DNA of 64,000 nucleotides from Myceligenerans pegani (GCF_014892515.1 NZ_JADBGR010000096.1:1-64000), one strand, 5' to 3'. Positions 8,842 to 17,084 are shown, counted from the first letter of the stretch. The notes: generated from the sequence alone by a model not told the origin. Numbers and translations: made by a program.

Positions 8842-8862
8842 CGCGGAATCCGGGATTCCGCG
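8842..8862. promoter_or_regulatory. 21-bp palindrome, candidate operator
   Basis: CGCGGAATCC and GGATTCCGCG are perfect 10-bp arms around one central base. The site overlaps the -35 region of the promoter at 8833-8838. Its symmetry and position fit a repressor operator; the regulator is unknown. Confidence 0.5.
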
Positions 8863-8901
8863 CCATGCGATGGTCGGGTCTTGTGATGACGCGCCCCCGT
8901 G

Positions 8902-8922
8902 CCGCACACCGGGGAGGTGCGG
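8902..8922 (-). terminator. Weak terminator after dapD
   Basis: CCGCAC (8902-8907) and GTGCGG (8917-8922) form a 6-bp stem with a GC-rich 9-nt loop, about 40 nt past the dapD stop on the minus strand. It is short and has no U-tract. Confidence 0.35.
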
Positions 8923-8962
8923 AAGGAACACGGCCCCTGGCTCGCGCCGCACCCTCGTCGCG

Positions 8963-9910
8963 TCAGTTCTTGTGCAGGGCCTCGTTCAGCTCGACGCCGG
9001 AACCGGCCCGGTCGATCACCTCGACCGTGCCCGTGGTCGAGTTGCGGCGGAACAGCAGGTTGGACTGCCCGGACAGCTCCACCGCCTTGACCGTCATGCC
9101 GCCGCGCAGCGTGACCTTGGTGCCCGCCGTGACGTACAGGCCGGCCTCGATCACGCAGTCGTCGCCGAGCGGGATGCCCAGGCCGGAGTTCGCGCCGAGC
9201 AGGCAGCGCTCACCGAGCGAGATGACCTCCCTGCCGCCGCCCGACAGGGTGCCCATGATCGACGCGCCGCCGCCGACGTCGGACCCGTTGCCCACCGTGA
9301 CGCCCGCCGAGATGCGGCCCTCCACCATGGAGGAGCCGAGCGTGCCGGCGTTGAAGTTCACGAACCCCTCGTGCATCACGGTGGTGCCCTCCGCCAGGTG
9401 GGCGCCGAGGCGTACGCGGTCGGCGTCGGCGATGCGCACGCCGGACGGCAGCACGTAGTCGGTCATGCGCGGGAACTTGTCCACGCCGTACACCGCGACG
9501 GGGCCACGCGCACGCAGCCGCAGCCGGGTGGCCTCGAAGCCCTCGACGGCGCACGGTCCCGCGCTCGTCCACACGACGTTGGCGAGCACGCCGAACAGGC
9601 CGTCGAGGTTCACGCCGTGCGGCCGCACGAGCCGGTGCGAGAGCAGGTGGAGGCGCAGGTAGCCGTCGGAGGCGTCCTTCGGACCGGTGGTCAGGTCGGC
9701 CACGACGGTCACGACCCGGGTGGTGACGCCGCGGGCGTCGTCGTCCCCCTCCAGCGCGACCAGGTCCGACGGCGGTTCCGCCGCGGCGGAACCCTCGGCC
9801 GGCGGCTCCCCGAGCGCGGGAGCCGGGTACCAGGTGTCCAGGACGCTGCCGTCAGCGGCGATCGTGGCGAGGCCATGACCCCAGGCGGTGGTGGGCGCGG
9901 TCGACGTCAT
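8963..9910 (-). CDS. dapD: 2,3,4,5-tetrahydropyridine-2,6-dicarboxylate N-succinyltransferase
   Basis: A 315-residue enzyme of the succinylase branch of lysine/meso-diaminopimelate synthesis: succinyl-CoA plus tetrahydrodipicolinate gives N-succinyl-2-amino-6-oxopimelate. It is the actinobacterial DapD form: an N-terminal alpha/beta region, then a left-handed beta-helix of hexapeptide repeats from about residue 160, with the conserved [16 protein letters not shown] and [13 protein letters not shown] stretches lining the active site. The enzyme is normally a cytoplasmic homotrimer. The start ATG 9910 has no Shine-Dalgarno but lies 7 nt after TAAGCT. It is divergent from dapE, the next-but-one step of the same pathway, across 133 bp. 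Confidence 0.93.
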   Translation of the reverse strand: MTSTAPTTAWGHGLATIAADGSVLDTWYPAPALGEPPAEGSAAAEPPSDLVALEGDDDARGVTTRVVTVVADLTTGPKDASDGYLRLHLLSHRLVRPHGVNLDGLFGVLANVVWTSAGPCAVEGFEATRLRLRARGPVAVYGVDKFPRMTDYVLPSGVRIADADRVRLGAHLAEGTTVMHEGFVNFNAGTLGSSMVEGRISAGVTVGNGSDVGGGASIMGTLSGGGREVISLGERCLLGANSGLGIPLGDDCVIEAGLYVTAGTKVTLRGGMTVKAVELSGQSNLLFRRNSTTGTVEVIDRAGSGVELNEALHKN

Positions 9911-9917
9911 GGCGCCC

Positions 9918-9923
9918 AGCTTA
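9918..9923 (-). promoter_or_regulatory. Leaderless -10 box of dapD
   Basis: TAAGCT on the minus strand, then 7 nt, then the ATG at 9910. Transcription is expected to begin at or next to the start codon. Confidence 0.55.
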
Positions 9924-10030
9924 GGTCAGCGCTCCGGCGCGGGTCCGTCGTCGTCCACAACCCGAACGCCCGCCTCGCGTCCCGGTGCGCGCCGTGCCGG
10001 GCGGGTGCGGCGTCTCCGCGGGGCGGCGCA

Positions 10031-10036
10031 TAGCCT
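10031..10036 (+). promoter_or_regulatory. Leaderless -10 box of dapE
   Basis: TAGCCT, 7 nt, then GTG at 10044; no ribosome-binding site is present. This decides the dapE start. Confidence 0.6.
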
Positions 10037-10043
10037 CTGCCCT

Positions 10044-11231
10044 GTGACCGCATTCGACGAATCCCTCCTGGCGCCCGGTTCCGACCTCGTGGGTCTCACC
10101 GCCGCGATCTGCGACATTCCCTCCGTCTCCGGCGACGAGGCCGCCCTCGCGGACGCGATCGAGGCGACGCTGCGCGCCCGCCCGCACCTCGAGGTGCACC
10201 GGGACGCGGACGCCGTCGTCGCGCGGACGTCGTTCGGCCGTGACCGCCGCGTCGTCGTCGCCGGTCACATCGACACCGTGCCGGTCGCGGACAACCTCCC
10301 GACGCGGCTCGAGGCGCAACCCGATCGACCGGGCGGCGGCGCCGGATCGCGGCCGCAGGCCCGGCGCGACGACTCGCCACCGGAGGGAACCCGGCGCGAC
10401 GACCGCGTCCTCTGGGGCCGCGGCACGGTGGACATGAAGGGCGGCGTCGCGGTCGCCCTCGCGCTCGCCTGCGAGCTCGGGACGCCGGGCAAGGTCCCCG
10501 CCGTCGACGTCACCTGGGTGTTCTACGACCACGAGGAGGTCGAGGCGGCGCGCAACGGCCTCGGCAGGCTCGCGCGCAACCACCCCGGCCTGCTCGACGC
10601 CGACTTCGCCATCCTCGGCGAGCCGAGCAACGCCGGGATCGAGGGCGGCTGCAACGGCACGATGCGCGTCGAGGTCCGCACCCGCGGCGTCGCCGCCCAC
10701 TCCGCCCGGTCCTGGACCGGCGTGAACGCCATCCACGGCGCCGCCGACCTGCTCGCCCGGCTCGCCCGGTACGAGCCGCGCACCGTCGCGGTCGAGGGCC
10801 TCGACTACCGCGAGGGGCTCAACGCCGTGGGGATCCGCGGCGGGATCGCGGGCAACGTCGTGCCCGACGAATGCGTCGTCGAGGTGAACTACCGCTTCGC
10901 GCCGTCGCGCAGCGAGGCGGAGGCCGAGCGGCACCTGCGCGAGGTCTTCGACGGCTACGACGTGACCGTCACCGACTCCTCGCCGGGCGCTCGCCCCGGA
11001 CTCGACGCCCCGATGGCCAAGGACTTCGCGGCGGCGGTGCTCGCGGTCACCGGCGGCGAACCCCAGCCGAAGTACGGCTGGACGGACGTCGCCCGCTTCG
11101 CCGGCCTCGGCATCCCCGCGGTCAACTTCGGCCCCGGCGACGCCCTCCTCGCCCACAAGGACGACGAACGGCTCCACGTCGCCGAACTGTCCGCGTGCCG
11201 GGACGCCCTGCGCGCCTGGCTCCTCGGCTGA
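10044..11231 (+). CDS. dapE: Succinyl-diaminopimelate desuccinylase
   Basis: A 395-residue M20-family metallopeptidase that hydrolyses N-succinyl-L,L-diaminopimelate, two steps after DapD. Metal-site motifs are visible: GHIDT (residues 74-78), the bridging-Asp segment GRGTVDMKGG, the EE pair in YDHEEVEA, and GEPSN. The dimerisation domain is recognisable by GVAAHSARSW. An unusual Gly/Pro/Arg/Asp-rich insert at about residues 90-122, between GHIDT and the VDMKGG segment, is probably a surface loop. GTG 10044 is chosen on its leaderless -10 box and because the 52 preceding in-frame codons resemble no DapE. Pathway context (dapD divergent next door) supports the assignment. Confidence 0.92.
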   Translation: MTAFDESLLAPGSDLVGLTAAICDIPSVSGDEAALADAIEATLRARPHLEVHRDADAVVARTSFGRDRRVVVAGHIDTVPVADNLPTRLEAQPDRPGGGAGSRPQARRDDSPPEGTRRDDRVLWGRGTVDMKGGVAVALALACELGTPGKVPAVDVTWVFYDHEEVEAARNGLGRLARNHPGLLDADFAILGEPSNAGIEGGCNGTMRVEVRTRGVAAHSARSWTGVNAIHGAADLLARLARYEPRTVAVEGLDYREGLNAVGIRGGIAGNVVPDECVVEVNYRFAPSRSEAEAERHLREVFDGYDVTVTDSSPGARPGLDAPMAKDFAAAVLAVTGGEPQPKYGWTDVARFAGLGIPAVNFGPGDALLAHKDDERLHVAELSACRDALRAWLLG

Positions 11232-11305
11232 CCGCGGCCCGTACCCTCCTCCGTACCCTCCGCCGCGCCGTCGTCCGTGCCGTCGTCGTTGTCAGGCAGG
11301 CGGGA

Positions 11306-11311
11306 TAGGTT
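11306..11311 (+). promoter_or_regulatory. Leaderless -10 box of the LOG-family gene
   Basis: TAGGTT, 7 nt, then ATG at 11319, with no Shine-Dalgarno sequence. It supports 11319 over the in-frame upstream GTG at 11277. Confidence 0.6.
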
Positions 11312-11318
11312 TGCCCGT

Positions 11319-12134
11319 ATGAGCGACGACGGAGTGCCGCAGCAGGGGCGGGGGTACCGGAAGGGCCCCGTGCTGCTGCGCGGGAACCAGATCCCCCTGG
11401 AAACCACCGACCAGCGCCTGCTCGCCAAAGGCGAGCAGGCCGACTGGGTGCACTCCGATCCGTGGCGCGTGATGCGGATCCAGTCCGAGTTCGTGGAGGG
11501 CTTCGGCGCCCTGGCCGAGATCGGCCCGGCCGTCTCCGTGTTCGGCAGCGCCCGGACGAAGCCCGACCACCCCGACTACGGCCGGGCCGAGGAGGTCGGC
11601 CGCCTCCTCGTCGAGGCCGGCTACGCCGTCATCACCGGCGGCGGCCCCGGCATCATGGAGGCCGCGAACAAGGGCGCCCGCGACGCCGGCGGCGTGTCCA
11701 TCGGCCTCGGCATCGAGCTGCCGTTCGAGCAGGGCGTGAACGAACACGTCAACCTCGGCATCAACTTCCGCTACTTCTTCGCGCGCAAGACGATGTTCGT
11801 CAAGTACGCCCAGGGCTTCATCGTGATGCCCGGCGGGTTCGGCACCTTCGACGAGCTCTTCGAGGCCGTCACCCTCGTGCAGACGCACAAGGTCACCAGC
11901 TTCCCGCTCGTCCTGTTCGGGTCCGACTACTGGGGCGGCCTCCTCGACTGGGTCCGCACCGCCGTCCTGGACCGCGGGATGATCTCGACCCACGACCTCG
12001 ACCTCCTGCACGTCACGGACGACCCCGCCACGGCGGTCGAGCACGTCATCGAGAAGGGCGCCGTCCTCGCCGACGAGAAGCGCGCCCAGGCGGCACTGGC
12101 GGCCGAGGAACAGGCCGTCGCGGATCCCGCGTGA
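11319..12134 (+). CDS. LOG-family (TIGR00730 Rossmann fold) protein
   Basis: A 271-residue protein with the LOG-family hallmark PGGFGTFDE (about residues 170-178) and the preceding nucleotide-binding segment ITGGGPGIMEAANKGA. Relatives are cytokinin-nucleoside 5'-monophosphate phosphoribohydrolases or related nucleotide-cleaving enzymes. In actinobacteria the gene sits next to dapE, as here (compare Mycobacterium tuberculosis Rv1205), but the physiological substrate is not settled. The N-terminal ~50 residues (GYRKGPVLLRGNQIP) are an extension seen in the actinobacterial group. Its stop overlaps the next start as GTGA, so the two are translationally coupled. Confidence 0.85.
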   Translation: MSDDGVPQQGRGYRKGPVLLRGNQIPLETTDQRLLAKGEQADWVHSDPWRVMRIQSEFVEGFGALAEIGPAVSVFGSARTKPDHPDYGRAEEVGRLLVEAGYAVITGGGPGIMEAANKGARDAGGVSIGLGIELPFEQGVNEHVNLGINFRYFFARKTMFVKYAQGFIVMPGGFGTFDELFEAVTLVQTHKVTSFPLVLFGSDYWGGLLDWVRTAVLDRGMISTHDLDLLHVTDDPATAVEHVIEKGAVLADEKRAQAALAAEEQAVADPA

Positions 12135-13087
12135 GCCGAACCGGAGAGCGCCCTGCCACGGCCGGCATACCGGCGGGGTCGCCCCCGCTCGTGCTGCGCG
12201 GCCGCGAACTCGGTCGAACCGGCGGCGCCGCGCGGCCCGTCGTCATGGCCGTGGTCAACCGCACCACCGACTCGTTCTTCGCCCGCGCGCGGCTGCCCGA
12301 CGACGACGCCGCGCTCCGCGCCGCCGAACAGGCCCTCGCGCACGGCGCGGAGATCCTCGACGTCGGGGGAGTGCGCGCCGGCGTCGGTCCCGCCGTGGAC
12401 GAGGCCGAGGAGATCGCTCGCGTGGTGCCCCTCGTCGCGCGGGTGCGGCGGGAACTGCCCGAGCTCCTGGTCTCGGTGGACACGTGGCGGGCCGGCGTGG
12501 CCCGCGCCGCCGTCGACGCCGGTGCGGACCTGATCAACGACACCTGGGCGGGTCACGACCCGGCACTCGTCGAGGTGGCCGGCGCGGCGGGCGTGGGGGT
12601 CGTCTGCTCGCACACCGGCGGCGCGACCCCGAGGACGGATCCCTACCGCGTGGAGTATCCGTCCGGGACCGGCCTCGACGATCCCCGGGACGCGGTCCTC
12701 GACGACGTGCTGGCCACACTACGGGCGGCCGCCGAGCGCGCCGTGTCCGCCGGGGTGCCGCCGTCGTCCGTCGTCGTGGACCCGACGCACGACTTCGGGA
12801 AGAACACCTGGCACTCCCTGCACCTGCTGCGCCGCACCGCGGCGCTCGCGGACCTCCACTTCCCCCTGCTCATGGCGCTGAGCCGGAAGGACTTCGTGGG
12901 CGAGACGCTCGACCTGCCGCCGGACGAGCGCCTGGAGGGCACGCTCGCGGCGACGGCGGTGGCGGCGTGGCTGGGCGCGCGGGTGTTCCGCGTGCACGAC
13001 GTGCGTGCCACCCGGCGGGTCCTCGACATGGTGGCCGCACTGCGCGACGAGGCCCCGCCCGCGGCCGCCCTGCGGGGCCTCGGCTGA
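12131..13087 (+). CDS. folP2: Dihydropteroate synthase-like protein (FolP2 type)
   Basis: A 318-residue TIM-barrel protein of the dihydropteroate synthase family. The pterin-binding landmarks are present but altered: VVNRTTDSFF where classical DHPS has VNVTPDSFSDGG, AEILDVGGVRAG for the DIGGES region, then LISVDTWRAGVA-like and LINDTW segments, DPTHDFGKNTW, and the late ALSRKDFV. This pattern and the position after the LOG gene match actinobacterial FolP2, which is not the housekeeping folate enzyme, so activity on p-aminobenzoate should not be assumed. The start GTG 12131 overlaps the previous stop by four bases. Confidence 0.8.
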   Translation: MSRTGERPATAGIPAGSPPLVLRGRELGRTGGAARPVVMAVVNRTTDSFFARARLPDDDAALRAAEQALAHGAEILDVGGVRAGVGPAVDEAEEIARVVPLVARVRRELPELLVSVDTWRAGVARAAVDAGADLINDTWAGHDPALVEVAGAAGVGVVCSHTGGATPRTDPYRVEYPSGTGLDDPRDAVLDDVLATLRAAAERAVSAGVPPSSVVVDPTHDFGKNTWHSLHLLRRTAALADLHFPLLMALSRKDFVGETLDLPPDERLEGTLAATAVAAWLGARVFRVHDVRATRRVLDMVAALRDEAPPAAALRGLG

Positions 13088-13168
13088 CCACGGAGATCGC
13101 GGTCGAGCCGCACGGTGGGGCGGTTCCGGGAGGAAACGGAAGTGTGAAGAAGGAGGCTCGAATTCGAC

Positions 13169-13174
13169 TAGAAT
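13169..13174 (+). promoter_or_regulatory. -10 box of the DUF3117 gene
   Basis: TAGAAT, a near-consensus -10. Transcription would begin near 13181, where an in-frame GTG occurs, 75 nt before the conserved ATG at 13256. Confidence 0.55.
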
Positions 13175-13255
13175 GGGCCGGTGCCCTCTGTCACACGGCG
13201 ACGTCGGCGGAGGACGAAGCACACGGTAACGGACAACGGAATGGGAGAGCCACAC

Positions 13256-13423
13256 ATGGCTGCGATGAAGCCGCGTACGGGTGACGGGCCGATGGAGGTC
13301 ACCAAGGAGGGGCGCGGCATCGTCATGCGTGTTCCGCTCGAGGGCGGCGGTCGGCTGGTCGTCGAGCTCAACGCCACCGAGGCGACGGAACTCGGCGAGG
13401 CTCTCAAGGGCGTCGTCGGCTGA
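13256..13423 (+). CDS. DUF3117 small conserved protein
   Basis: A 55-residue protein almost identical in layout to the very conserved actinobacterial DUF3117 family: it begins MAAMKPRTGDGPMEVTK, continues GRGIVMRVPLEGGGRLVVEL and ends in a short helix (ATELGEALKGVV). Its function is unknown. The ATG at 13256 has GGGAGAG about 7 nt upstream and gives the family's standard length. An in-frame GTG at 13181, six bases after a TAGAAT box, would add 25 residues including a run of six arginines. It lies in the same conserved neighbourhood as Rv1211 of M. tuberculosis. Confidence 0.85.
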   Translation: MAAMKPRTGDGPMEVTKEGRGIVMRVPLEGGGRLVVELNATEATELGEALKGVVG

Positions 13424-13438
13424 GCACCCGGCGGGGAA

Positions 13439-14044
13439 TCAGCGCCGCACCGCGAGCAGCAGGCCGTCCCCGCTGGGGACCATGGCGGGCATGACGCGGT
13501 CGTCGGTGCGCAGCGCGCGGCCCACCTCCCGCACGATCGTCGTGATCTCGTCGCGGCGGGTCGGGTCCGCGACACGGTCCCGGTGCAGGGCGTCGTCGAC
13601 GGCGAGCAGCCCGCCCGGGCGGAGCAGCCGCAGGGCCTGCTCCACGTACTCCGGATAGGCGTACGGCTCGGCTCCCACGAGCACCAGGTCGTAGTGGCCG
13701 TCCGTGAGCCGGGGCAGCACCTCGTCGGCGCGTCCGGGAATGATGCGCGTGCGGCGCGGGTCCACGCCGTCCTCGGCGAAGGACTCGCGGGCCGCCCGCT
13801 GGTGCTCCACCTCTCGGTCGATGGTGGTGAGCTGGCCGTCGTCGGGCATGCCGCGCAGCAGCCACAGCGCCGCGACGCCGGCGCCGGTACCCACCTCCAC
13901 CACCGCACGCGCGCGCATCGACGCGGCCAGTACCCTCAGCAGGGCCCCCGTCCCGGGGAGCACCGACGGGCAGCCGAGGTCGGCGGCACGTTCGCGGGCA
14001 CGCAGCAGCACGTCGTCCTCGGGGACGAACGACTCGCTGTACAT
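13439..14044 (-). CDS. O-methyltransferase family protein
   Basis: A SAM-dependent methyltransferase of the methyltransferase_3 (catechol/caffeoyl-CoA O-MT-like) family, 201 residues from ATG 14044. Motif I is VEVGTGAGVAALWLL (about residues 49-63), the acidic residue ending strand 2 is in TTIDRE, and the motif IV region is YDLVLVGAEP. The substrate is unknown. It is conserved next to sigE in actinobacteria (compare Rv1220c). The in-frame sequence just upstream (TEHTGGRNAKAAAW) looks coding but has no ATG, GTG or TTG; an ATC codon 5 nt after GGAGG could be the real start, near 14098. It is divergent from sigE. Confidence 0.8.
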   Translation of the reverse strand: MYSESFVPEDDVLLRARERAADLGCPSVLPGTGALLRVLAASMRARAVVEVGTGAGVAALWLLRGMPDDGQLTTIDREVEHQRAARESFAEDGVDPRRTRIIPGRADEVLPRLTDGHYDLVLVGAEPYAYPEYVEQALRLLRPGGLLAVDDALHRDRVADPTRRDEITTIVREVGRALRTDDRVMPAMVPSGDGLLLAVRR

Positions 14045-14142
14045 CCAGGCCGCGGCCTTCGCGTTGCGGCCGCCCGTGTGCTCCGTGGCTGCGCTGATGA
14101 CATCCTCCAGGTGAGTTCGGGGGCCAGGCTACCGGTGTCACG

Positions 14143-14168
14143 GGAACGACTGGAGACTCCCGGGCGTT
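14143..14168 (+). promoter_or_regulatory. SigE-type ECF promoter upstream of sigE
   Basis: GGAAC (14143-14147), exactly 17 nt, then CGTT (14165-14168). This matches the classical extracytoplasmic-function sigma promoter (GGAAC-N16/17-CGTT). Transcription would start about 4-5 nt before the sigE ATG, implying autoregulation. Confidence 0.75.
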
Positions 14169-14178
14169 GTGAGGGACG

Positions 14179-14781
14179 ATGAGTCTTGTGAGTACGTCGA
14201 AGGCGGCACCCGAGGGCCAGGCCTCGGCCGAGCCCTGGCAGCCTCCCACCTGGGAGGAGATCGTGCGGGAGCATTCCGCGCGCGTCTACCGGCTCGCCTA
14301 CCGCCTCACCGGTAACCAGCAGGATGCGGAAGATCTCACGCAGGAGACCTTCATCCGCGTCTTCCGCTCCCTGTCGAGCTACACGCCCGGCACGTTCGAG
14401 GGCTGGCTGCACCGCATCACGACGAACCTGTTCCTCGACATGGCGCGCCGTCGCAAGCGGATCCGCATGGAGGCGATGGGAGACGACGACGGCGCCGTGG
14501 CGGCCACCGGCGAGCAGGGCCGGCCCGAGCGCGAGTTCGAGCACGCCAACCTCGGGCACGACGTGCAGCGTGCGCTCGACGAGCTGCGCCCCGAGTACCG
14601 GGCGGCCGTCGTGCTGTGCGACATCGAGGGCCTGAGCTACGAGGAGATCGCCAAGACCCTGAACGTGAAGCTGGGCACCGTGCGCTCGCGCATCCACCGG
14701 GCGCGTGCCCAGCTCCGTGAGGCCCTGGAGCACCGGTCGCCCGACGCGGTGCGTGCGGGTGAGCCCGGGGGCACGGCATGA
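14179..14781 (+). CDS. sigE: ECF RNA polymerase sigma factor SigE
   Basis: A 200-residue extracytoplasmic-function sigma factor that directs RNA polymerase to envelope-stress genes. Region 2 is seen at about residues 35-95 ([42 protein letters not shown]) and region 4 at about 130-180 ([23 protein letters not shown] then [11 protein letters not shown]). Start ATG 14179 has GAGGG just upstream; a GTG at 14188 is an alternative. The stop overlaps the anti-sigma start (ATGA). The order sigE, anti-sigma factor, htrA, tatB matches M. tuberculosis Rv1221-Rv1224. Control is likely by its own promoter at 14143-14168 plus sequestration by the anti-sigma factor. Confidence 0.92.
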   Translation: MSLVSTSKAAPEGQASAEPWQPPTWEEIVREHSARVYRLAYRLTGNQQDAEDLTQETFIRVFRSLSSYTPGTFEGWLHRITTNLFLDMARRRKRIRMEAMGDDDGAVAATGEQGRPEREFEHANLGHDVQRALDELRPEYRAAVVLCDIEGLSYEEIAKTLNVKLGTVRSRIHRARAQLREALEHRSPDAVRAGEPGGTA

Positions 14782-15710
14782 CGCCGCACCTCGGATCCTG
14801 GATCTCGGCGCTGGCGGACGGGCAGCTCGACGCGAGCCAGACCGAGGAGGCGCTGGAGCACGTCGCCGTCTGCCGCGCGTGCGCGCGCGAGCTCGACGAC
14901 GCGCGGCGGTCGCGCCGCCTGCTGGCCTCCGCCACGGACGACGTCCGGCCCGACCCCGCGCTGACCGCGCGGCTCATCGCGCTCCAGGCCTCCATCCCGG
15001 GCACGGACGACGACCCGCTGCGCAGCCCTCGTCGTCCCACGTGGGGTGCGACCCCGCTGCCCGGGCTGGTCGACGGCGTGCGCCTGAGCGGGCACGTCCC
15101 CACGGGCCGGCGCCGCACGGCCCGGTTCCTCGCGCTCGGCGCGGGCAGCGTGGGCGCACTCGGCCTGGTGCTGTTCGGGCTGGGCCAGAGCCCGCAGGTG
15201 ACGCCCGGCGTCTCCGCGGCCGACGCGATGACGATGCTCGCCCGGACGGGACCTGACGAACGGGCGGCCGGCACGGACGTCCTCGCCGGACTCGCCCCGG
15301 CGGGCGCGATCCCCGAGCAGCGCAGCGCCGCCGCGCTCGGCTGGGTGGGCTCGGAGGGCTGGGCGGCGCCGTCGGACCTGCCGGAGGGGCTGGAGGTCAC
15401 GGCGGTGCGGCTCGTCGGCGACGAGGGACAGATCCTCGAGATCGACCTGTCGGGCGAGTCGGGGCACGCCGTCGTCCGCGAGCAGCTCGGCAGGCTGGCC
15501 GGGGACGGCTCGGTCCAGGTGCTCTCCCGCACCCCCGCTCACCTGGCATGGCAGTCGGACGACGTGGTGGTCGACGTCGTGGCCGATCTGCCCGAGGACA
15601 TGCTCGCCGAACTCGTGGCATCCTTCCCGGCCCGTGATTACGATGCCGGGGTCCTGTCCCGCATCGCACGCGGGTGGAGTACGGCTACGGGAGCGATCAG
15701 CAGTCCATGA
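14778..15710 (+). CDS. Membrane-anchored anti-sigma factor (RseA-like, zinc finger)
   Basis: A 310-residue protein expected to hold SigE inactive at the membrane. The N-terminal domain has the zinc-associated anti-sigma motif HVAVCRAC (H-x3-C-x2-C, about residues 30-37). A single hydrophobic segment (about residues 116-137, [20 protein letters not shown]) follows, then an extracytoplasmic domain of about 170 residues that may sense envelope stress. It is longer than M. tuberculosis RseA, which lacks a comparable sensor domain. ATGA overlap with sigE and another ATGA overlap with htrA indicate tight coupling. SigE as partner is inferred from the operon. Confidence 0.85.
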   Translation: MTPHLGSWISALADGQLDASQTEEALEHVAVCRACARELDDARRSRRLLASATDDVRPDPALTARLIALQASIPGTDDDPLRSPRRPTWGATPLPGLVDGVRLSGHVPTGRRRTARFLALGAGSVGALGLVLFGLGQSPQVTPGVSAADAMTMLARTGPDERAAGTDVLAGLAPAGAIPEQRSAAALGWVGSEGWAAPSDLPEGLEVTAVRLVGDEGQILEIDLSGESGHAVVREQLGRLAGDGSVQVLSRTPAHLAWQSDDVVVDVVADLPEDMLAELVASFPARDYDAGVLSRIARGWSTATGAISSP

Positions 15711-17065
15711 GCGACGACAACCCCTTCGCACCACCGACGCCCGCGTCACGGCCGCTGCCGCCGCCGTCCGCGCCGACGGCGCCCGCGGGAGCTGCTCCCG
15801 GGCCGGACGCCGGCCGGCCGGGGCACGGCGGGGGTGAGCGGGAGCAGCCGACCACCCGGCTCCCCCCGCTCACCACGGTGCAGCCCGTGTCGCCGCCCGG
15901 TCCCGGCCCGGTTCCCCCGCCCCCGCCACCCCCGCCCGCCGAGCGGCGCTCGCGTGGTCTCGGGGGCGGATCGCTCACGCTCGTGGCGACGCTGGCCCTG
16001 CTCGCCGGCCTCGTGGGTGGTATCGGCGGGTCGGCCGTGATGGACGCGCGCGAGGACGACGCGCGGCCGGCCGACGCCGCCCTCCCCGAGGCGGTCGGCA
16101 GCACGCCGGTCGAACGGCCGGAGGGTTCCGTCGCGGCGATCGCGGCCGACGCGCTGCCCAGCGTCGTCTCCATCGCCGTGCGCGGCGCCGAGGGCGAGGC
16201 CACCGGGTCGGGCATGGTCCTCAAGGCCGACGGCTACATCCTCACCAACAACCACGTCGTCGCGGACGCGACGGCGTCCGGTGCGCCGGTCTTCGTCACG
16301 TTCTCGGACGGGCACGAGAAGCAGGCGGAGATCGTCGGCGCCACCCCGGACTACGACCTCGCGGTGCTCAAGGTCGACGAGACCGGGCTCACACCGCTGG
16401 TCCTGGGCGACTCCGACGCCGTCGTCGTGGGTGACTCCGTCCTGGCCGCCGGCTCGCCGCTCGGGCTGGACGCCACCGTGACCACCGGCATCGTCTCCGC
16501 CCTGCACCGCCCGGTGCAGGCCGGCGAGCAGTCCGCCACCGCGTTCATCGACGCGATCCAGACCGACGCCGCCATCAACCCCGGCAACTCGGGCGGCCCG
16601 CTGCTGAACTCCGCGGGCGAGGTGATCGGGATCAACTCGGCGATCGCGCAGGCGCCCGGCTCGCTCACGGCGACGGGCAACATCGGGCTCGGCTTCGCGA
16701 TCCCGTCCAACCAGGCGCGGCGCACCGCGGAACAGCTCATCGAGAGCGGCGAGGCCACGTTCCCCGTCATCGGCGTGCTGCTCGACCAGACCTACCAGGG
16801 CGAGGGCGTCCGGGTCGCGACCACGGCCCAGGGCGGCCAGCCCCCGGTCACCCCGGACGGTCCCGCCGACCGGGCCGGGATCGCACCCGGCGACGTGATC
16901 CTCGCCATCGACGGCCGGCCGGTGTCCCGGTCCGACGAGCTGATCGTCGCGATCCGCGCCCTCGCGCCGGGGGACGCCGTGACCCTCCGGGTCCGCCCCG
17001 GCGGCGAGACCGAGGGCGAGGGCCGCGAGGTGCGCGTCGTGCTCGACGAGAAGACGAGCGGCTAG
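15707..17065 (+). CDS. htrA: HtrA/DegP-type membrane serine protease with PDZ domain
   Basis: A 452-residue envelope quality-control protease. A Pro-rich cytoplasmic N-terminus (about 85 residues, including a run of prolines) precedes one membrane helix (LTLVATLALLAGLVGGIGG). The trypsin-like domain follows with the catalytic triad His183 (NNHVV), Asp217 (YDLAVL) and Ser295 (GNSGGPL), and then a PDZ domain at the C-terminus (DRAGIAPGDVILAIDGRPV). The start ATG 15707 overlaps the anti-sigma stop; the open frame extends 11 codons further upstream without better support. It is probably a SigE regulon member by operon position. Confidence 0.9.
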   Translation: MSDDNPFAPPTPASRPLPPPSAPTAPAGAAPGPDAGRPGHGGGEREQPTTRLPPLTTVQPVSPPGPGPVPPPPPPPPAERRSRGLGGGSLTLVATLALLAGLVGGIGGSAVMDAREDDARPADAALPEAVGSTPVERPEGSVAAIAADALPSVVSIAVRGAEGEATGSGMVLKADGYILTNNHVVADATASGAPVFVTFSDGHEKQAEIVGATPDYDLAVLKVDETGLTPLVLGDSDAVVVGDSVLAAGSPLGLDATVTTGIVSALHRPVQAGEQSATAFIDAIQTDAAINPGNSGGPLLNSAGEVIGINSAIAQAPGSLTATGNIGLGFAIPSNQARRTAEQLIESGEATFPVIGVLLDQTYQGEGVRVATTAQGGQPPVTPDGPADRAGIAPGDVILAIDGRPVSRSDELIVAIRALAPGDAVTLRVRPGGETEGEGREVRVVLDEKTSG

Positions 17066-17084
17066 GGCCCGCAGGTCGCGCGGG

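Noticed and set aside
9888-10043. A 52-codon N-terminal extension of dapE
   Set aside because: It resembles no DapE sequence, overlaps the dapD promoter region, and would lie upstream of the leaderless transcript start at 10044.
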